DNA from: Cheiracanthium punctorium
Lineage: Eukaryota; Arthropoda; Arachnida; Araneae; Cheiracanthiidae
Reading direction: 5' to 3'
Assembly: GCA_038373885.1 (NCBI GenBank)
Contig: JAWZYV010016535.1
Coordinates: 558,001-622,000, forward strand
Length of the DNA: 64,000 nucleotides
Positions 58,551 to 64,000 of this stretch are shown here, in pieces (within the stretch, counting starts at the first letter, position 1; the number at the start of each line of letters is the position of its first letter). The translations under genes and the position numbers were made by a program. The notes under the pieces were generated by a model. It saw only the letters and a list, made by a program, of their open reading frames with translations, did not search any database and was not told the DNA's origin.

Positions 58551-61500
58551 CTGTATACAAATACACTGAACTCAATGAAGCAATGATGCCGATGATAATG
58601 ACCATGGAAGATTTTGCTGAAAGGAAGAAGCTCCATCTATTCACTTTTGCGGATACCTATAAGGAACGTTTAGGGGTTCAACACAAACTAACTAGACAGG
58701 CAGGTTTATCGTTTGAGTAACACAAAAACTAACGATTGGAGATATATCGTTTTAATACCAGACGCAAAGACATTTTTTTTTATTGCAAGATGGTACATGT
58801 AACTTCAAACTCCCGTAGGATGGAGCTAGCTCGCTTTTGCGGCAGAACCTTTCAACTGTAAATAATCAGCTCAGATACAAATGACACTTTTATTGATTAA
58901 TTTCACGAACTTCAAAAATTATACAAATTAGGTGCATAAATTACCTAGATTTAAGGTGACTGTCTACGTTCGGAGAGGATTTTCCCTAATATTTGAAAAA
59001 TCGCCTATTCATATGCATTATGCTGTAGAATATAGTTAAAAACTGTGAGTAACATGTGAAAATACCTGTATTTTAAGTATTCTTATTTTTCAGGCTAAAA
59101 ATGGGCTTTAAAATTGCCTTAAAATGACATCTTTGCAAAAGATTGGAACTCAAACTTAAAAGAAGATGTTTTTTCTACGTAAATTTTATTTTGACATTTG
59201 AAAACTCCTTGAGGAAATGGACTACCTTCGTGACTTTTTATTTTAAGAGTTAGAAAAGTCAACATTTTTACTCTACTTTACATATAATCAAGAAAAATCA
59301 TGATTATATATGACAATTCAGTATTTCAAATATTTAAAAAAGTAAAAATAATTTCACTACATTCTTTGCAGAGGTTCATACACTAAATCAACTAGTTCAG
59401 ACTGTTTTACCAAAGTTTCATAGCATATTACGATCATAATTTTTTGAGTTCTGCGATGAAGCATAATCTTAAAAAAAACAATTTTTGAAAAAAGCAGAAA
59501 AATTCCGGTAAGTTCTAAATAAGAAAACAGCAAAATTCAAACTGATTTAAAAAGCTAAGACATTCAAATTTAATTTATTTAATTTTTAGATTTTATACCA
59601 AGCCAAAAATAAAAAATTAGATTTTTGTCCAAAATCGCATTTCAAAGGTAGTCAGGCGCCTTAACTGACTGTATTGTAATTACCTAGAAATAGTATTTAG
59701 GTAGTTAGGTGACTTTTAAAAATTAGTCGCATTTGGATTACTAAATTTTAAGTGCTGGTAAATAAAAATTAAAGAGGATTATCAGTTATTATTTTTATCA
59801 TTATTATTACTCCTAACTTTTAAAGTATTTTTTCGTGGAAACGAATAACTTCAAATTGTTAATTAGAATTTGTTAAAAAAAATTAATAAAATCAGAAATA
59901 TTACAATTTTGCTTCAGCTATGTTAACGTTACTAACATTTTAATAGACTTTCATGACACTTTTTATCTAAAAATGTTTATGTTTCATAGTTATTCGTCTA
60001 AAATAAAGAATTTCGAAAGGATGAAGCACGTACAAATTTCTAAAAGGTCGAGGAAAGAAATAGCTCGTGTAATGTGGGAAAAGTGTAAATTTCTATTCCA
60101 GGGATCGCCAGAAAATATTATAAAATGATCTCCAGTTGGATGAAATAATATTTCACGTTCAAATTCTAAGCTCGCATCATTAATTTTCAAAGTATTCTGT
60201 CAAACCTTAAGCTCATTAAAGTCATTCGCTATCACAGGAAAATTGAAATAATGAAAGAGCATAATGCTTATTAACAAGGTAAATATGAATTTCTGTGGCA
60301 GCATTTTAAGAGTTACTATTATATTATGTTTTAGCTAGTAGTTAAAATGTTTGGTAAATGTAACTATTTCTATATCATACAATATATTTCTGATTTATTA
60401 CAAACCAGGTTTTAAAAAAAAAAACTTGAAAATTACGCTTTTCATTTGTAAGTTTAAAATACAATGGTTCTTAATTAAAATGAAATTTCCCGAAAGTAGA
60501 TGGAGATAATGAAAATAATACAAAAGAATTCGGCGAAATTAATATTACTTTGATAGATTACTGATACAAATTCTCCTACTAATTAAATGTAAAAATCGAT
60601 AGAGTGATTTCGTTTATTTATATCGCTGATAAATTAGAAAATAAAAAATTGAAGTTAATGATTATTGCAAAATATAATATTAACATTGTTCCTAAAATTA
60701 CAATAAATTAATCAATTTAAAAAAAACATGTGTCAGGATTTTTGCTTCAGTAGCATAAATATTAAAGTATGTCAGTTTCACTTATTTATCTTGGGAGGCA
60801 TTGGATATATTTAAAAATTAATACAGATTAAAATTATTGCATAGAATTTGACAATAAGTTTTAAAAAACGATTTTAAAATATTCTAAAACTAAAAGTTTT
60901 TTATTATTTTTTTTCTCAAAATTGTAAAATAATAATTTAGCTTTAAATTAAATATAATATTCCGTATGACTGTAAAATACATAATGACAGTGTAATGCAA
61001 AATAAAGAAATGCATTTTACTATCTATTAATCTATGCCTGTAATACCTTAAAACAGGCATTTGTTATTTTAATTTGGTGGCTTTTTTTCTTGATGAATTT
61101 TAACTAAACAACTATCGAATTTTTTTTAACAGAACTTTTAAAATAAATTATTTATTATGAGTCTAATTAAGTGTTTTATTCTAATGGTAAGAAAGTTAAA
61201 AAATACGAGTACTGTGTAGTAATAGATGAGTTTTTATAGCAATAGTTTCGTAACACATAATAATAGAGTTATTATGTTATTTTTATTATTTGAATAATAG
61301 AATTTTTAATTTAATTAAATAGTAGACAAATATTACAACGTTGACAAATACTATTATAATAGCTAGCGCAGTTATTTATTTTTTTGTTTAATTTTAATAG
61401 TTTTTTAAAATTTTCTATGAAAATTTGAAAATAATTTAATAAACTCTGGAATACTTCATTTATAAATCGAGACCGAATCAGAATATTCTATTTAATCATT

Positions 61501-61611
61501 ATTTCATAGAAAATGAGAATTATTATTATTTAATTAAAAAAATAGTGCTAAAAACATTGAGCGTAAACAATTGTTTGTGCTTAGTTTTGGAGTTTGACCT
61601 GCTATATCATG

Positions 61612-61619
61612 TATAAAAG
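61612..61619 (+). promoter_or_regulatory. Candidate TATA box of the 62051 innexin
   Basis: TATAAAAG lies about 430 bases before the innexin start codon, in a region where the AT-rich background gives way to mixed sequence. If used, transcription would start near 61640 and leave a roughly 410-base 5' leader, unless an intron lies within it. A GTGAGT donor-like site at 61926-61931 and an acceptor-like CAG ending at 61981 exist, but an intron of about 55 bases would be unusually short. Confidence 0.45.
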
Positions 61620-61875
61620 GTCGTGTACGTGCAAATATCTGTATGGGAAAATATTTCAAATATTTTTAATACTGTAATTGCTTTCAGAACAGAATGAGTT
61701 AGTGTTATTGACGTAGTAGTAATTACTTTACAGTTATGTTCGTAAGTTGTATACAATCTAGAAATCTGATATTCACTTGAAATAAAAATTTTATTTTGCG
61801 TAGCAAAACAATGAATTAGTTACTCGGACGTCTATCCTTATATTTCCCCCTAGAAGCGGCGAAAACTAGTTGAAT

Positions 61876-62058
61876 ATGAATGCGTCGCCTCAAGAAATGT
61901 ATTCTGGCCACGTGATCGCCAGTTCGGTGAGTTTCGGAATACGCTCGCTTCTCTTCGCTCTTTTTTTAATTTCTGGATCAGATCTAGACGCGGAGTCAGT
62001 GCTGCTGCACCGGGTAAGGCAAAAGTGCCCGGAGCTCGCGAACCTCAAACATGGATAA
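61876..62058 (+). other. Upstream ORF overlapping the innexin start codon
   Basis: An ATG-initiated frame of 60 codons runs through the putative 5' leader. It ends with TAA at 62056-62058, so it overlaps the innexin ATG by eight bases in another frame. It resembles no family I recognise. If it is in the mRNA it would be a translational control element (a termination-reinitiation arrangement), not a functional protein. It lies in the locally GC-richer stretch, so it may simply be an open frame in 5' UTR or in a spliced leader exon. Confidence 0.4.
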
Positions 62059-63142
62059 GCTCTTTGGATCCCTAAAAAGCGTGCTTAAGCAGCAGTCTGT
62101 TACAATTGACAACAATGTATTTCGCTTGCATTATAAAGTGACGCTTCCTATCTTGGTTGCTTTTAGCCTTGTGGTGACGGGCCGACAGTACTTGGGCGAC
62201 CCCATAGAATGCATTTCCAAAGATGATGTCCCTTCCAAAGTTCTCAGCACATTCTGTTGGATTCATTCCACGTTCAGCGTTCAGAAAGCGTGGTTCAAGG
62301 AGATCGGAAAAGAAATTCCGTATCCTGGTGTCGATAAGTATGTTGAGGGAGACACGAGAGTGTACCATGCATATTACCAGTGGGTGTGTTTCGTGTTGTT
62401 TCTACAAGCCATCATGTTTTACATTCCCCGATATTTTTGGAAATGTCTCGAAGGCGGGAGGATAAAATCGATGGTCGAAGGCCTGAACAGCCCCGTGATT
62501 ATTCAGTCAAAGAAGGAGACCAACCTGAAGCTGCTAGTTGACTACATGATAAACAACTTCAACAACAACGATACGTACGCTGCTTTGTATTGTATCAGCG
62601 AAATACTCAACGTCATCAACGTGATCGGCCAGATGTACTTGATGGATACTTTCCTGGGCGGGTCGTTCAGTTCTTACGGCGCGGAAGTCATCAAATTTGC
62701 CGAGTGGGACTGGACTCTCAGGTACGATCCCATGATTCGAGTGTTTCCTAGACTTACCAAGTGCACCTTCCACAGATATGGTTCGTCGGGCGACGTGCAG
62801 AAGCACGATGCCATGTGCATTCTCCCCATCAACATCATGAACGAAAAAATCTATGTCTTCCTGTGGTTCTGGTTTGTTATAATGGCCGTGCTGTCATGCG
62901 TGGCAGTTGCATACAGGATCATCCTCTTTGCATCCCATGAGGCCAGAGTTCGAAGTCTTAGAACCAGAGCGAATCTCGCCAAGGAGGAGCACATCGAAAT
63001 AGTTGTCCGAAAATGTAAAGTAGGTGACTGGTTTCTTGTCCACCTTCTTGCCAAAAACATGAATCCCATTAACTTTAAAGATTTTATGGCAGAGTTCTCG
63101 AGGAGTTTAGAAGGCAAAATCTACGACTCTTCAGATGCTTAG
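62051..63142 (+). CDS. inx2: Innexin, Inx2-like (gap-junction channel subunit), single exon
   Basis: The 363-residue protein is a full-length innexin and closely resembles arthropod Inx2. It begins MDKLFGSLKSVLK. It has TM1 (about 30-45), C54 and C69 in the first extracellular loop, and YYQWV at 108-112 entering TM2. TM3 is at about 180-200, C238 and C256 lie in the second loop, and TM4 starts at EKIYVFLWFWFVIM (about 265-290). The tail carries the conserved GDWFLVHLLAKN. The start at 62051 has a good context (caaacATGg). The coding region is visibly more GC-rich than the AT-rich flanks, as expected for a selected gene. It is in the same orientation as the innexin at 7810-8895 and is probably its paralogue. 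A TATA box at 61612 and an overlapping upstream ORF lie 5'. Polyadenylation signals lie 3'. Assignment as the Inx2 orthologue rather than another Inx2-clade copy is inference. Confidence 0.96.
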   Translation: MDKLFGSLKSVLKQQSVTIDNNVFRLHYKVTLPILVAFSLVVTGRQYLGDPIECISKDDVPSKVLSTFCWIHSTFSVQKAWFKEIGKEIPYPGVDKYVEGDTRVYHAYYQWVCFVLFLQAIMFYIPRYFWKCLEGGRIKSMVEGLNSPVIIQSKKETNLKLLVDYMINNFNNNDTYAALYCISEILNVINVIGQMYLMDTFLGGSFSSYGAEVIKFAEWDWTLRYDPMIRVFPRLTKCTFHRYGSSGDVQKHDAMCILPINIMNEKIYVFLWFWFVIMAVLSCVAVAYRIILFASHEARVRSLRTRANLAKEEHIEIVVRKCKVGDWFLVHLLAKNMNPINFKDFMAEFSRSLEGKIYDSSDA

Positions 63143-63301
63143 TGATTTGATTATTACTTTTCTCTTAAGTGTTCAATGCCAAAATGACTGTCAGAACTAT
63201 TTTTTTAAGTTCTAAACTTGTTTGCTCATTCAATCTTGGGATTTCGTTTAGTTATTTACTGGTTCAAGTATTAATTCGTGAGTGTGTTTGTGTTAAGTCT
63301 T

Positions 63302-63307
63302 ATTAAA
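63302..63307 (+). terminator. Polyadenylation signal of the 62051 innexin (proximal)
   Basis: ATTAAA lies about 160 bases after the stop codon. It is followed at 63325-63340 by a GT/T-rich stretch (ttgtgtttgtttttctt), the expected downstream element for cleavage and polyadenylation. Confidence 0.6.
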
Positions 63308-63468
63308 GACTTATTTTTCCAATTGTGTTTGTTTTTCTTATTCATTAATCCACACTTGAGGATTGAAGAAAGATAGAAAAGGTAGGTGAGATTTATGTAA
63401 TTTTTAACTTCTTATGCGCAATCATTGTCATCGCCCTTTTCAAGTGTTTTTCGATGCCTGTTATGAAA

Positions 63469-63474
63469 AATAAA
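63469..63474 (+). terminator. Distal polyadenylation signal
   Basis: A canonical AATAAA lies about 325 bases after the innexin stop codon. A second AATAAA lies near 63512. These could give a longer 3' UTR. In this AT-rich sequence such hexamers also arise by chance. Confidence 0.35.
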
Positions 63475-64000
63475 TTTCGGACATTAATTTTATGAAATGG
63501 TGATTTTCCCAATAAATAGCTCTAAAAAAGAAAGCGCGAAGGATTCAAAATTTTTTGCCACACCTTTTTATTTTGTTGAAATTAACTGCATTAATCGTGT
63601 ATTGAAAATAAGAAAATTGCTTTTATATTTTTGCGACTGGCGGAAAATATACCCCACGGAACGTTAAAGAATTAAATTAATGCCTTTAAAAATGCACAAA
63701 AATCTTAATTTATTATTTTCAGGTATTTCTACTTTCTTGAAATACACAAGTTGGTATTTATTTGATCATCTAATTATAAAGCAACTTACTAATAAGTAAT
63801 TTTAAAGTGTTTCAAAGAAAAAATTGAAATATTTGGAGCAGAAAAGTTTATATCAAAAGTGAAAATAAATAAATAAACAAGCATTATGAAGGTATTTGTA
63901 AAAAATAAATGCTGTTTAAGAAATGCTGCCAATTTATATTTATCGTTTTAATTCAAAGAAATATAAAAAGGAATGTAATTGAAAGTACTAAGCTATCGGA
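63475..64000. other. 3' flank of the second innexin
   Basis: AT-rich, with several AATAAA hexamers. Nothing else recognised. Confidence 0.5.

Larger units (their letters stand above)
56511..61611. other. Intergenic, AT-rich, upstream of the second innexin
   Basis: It contains the small repeats at 57328 and 58455, a C-run at 57661-57673 and long AT-rich stretches from 59000 to 61600. No gene, RNA or complete mobile element was seen. Regulatory elements of the innexin may lie in the last kilobase but cannot be identified by eye. Confidence 0.5.

Noticed and set aside
61926..61981. Short 5' UTR intron of the second innexin
   Set aside because: Donor GTGAGT and an acceptor-like CAG exist, but about 55 bases is very short for such a genome and there is no supporting evidence.

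Overview
The window is nuclear DNA from an arthropod, most likely an arachnid such as a spider. It is strongly AT-rich with long gene-free stretches. The only clear genes are two innexins, a gap-junction family of invertebrates that vertebrates lack. The rest is dominated by decayed transposable elements: hAT, piggyBac, pogo and mariner relics, LINE pieces, an LTR and a tRNA-derived SINE. Nothing bacterial or plasmid-like is present. The species cannot be named from the sequence alone.

Layout. 1-7.7 kb is AT-rich intergenic DNA with a 113-bp palindromic element and a TTAA-flanked foldback element. An intact, intronless Inx2-like innexin lies at 7810-8895 (+). 9-28 kb holds more TTAA-flanked foldback elements, one pair of which sits tail to tail sharing a single TTAA. 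It also holds a TA-flanked palindromic MITE and two imperfect tandem arrays. 28-30.5 kb is a layered mobile-DNA locus. There, two copies of a ~410-bp hAT-like MITE together with the DNA between them are bounded by an 8-bp direct repeat. Next to it a second hAT-like element is inserted cleanly in a ~143-bp tandem array. 32.4-33.3 kb looks like an LTR on the minus strand.

38-44 kb carries several small hAT MITEs with 7-8 bp target duplications; one of them interrupts a mariner transposase relic. 44.9-48.0 kb is a nest: a minus-strand LINE C-terminal region is split by a 2633-bp non-autonomous hAT element, which carries further elements inside it. Removing the hAT with one copy of its target duplication restores the LINE reading frame. 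52-56.3 kb contains an Arg-tRNA-like SINE, CAAGCTT-rich repeats and a TA-flanked pogo/Tigger relic with a transposase HTH remnant. A second intact, intronless Inx2-like innexin lies at 62051-63142 (+). It has a TATA box, an upstream ORF overlapping its start codon, and polyadenylation signals.

The two innexins share orientation, length and nearly all landmark residues. They look like duplicates separated by about 53 kb of transposon-filled DNA, and both should encode subunits of intercellular channels. The remaining short open frames in the window are mostly random or lie inside repeats.
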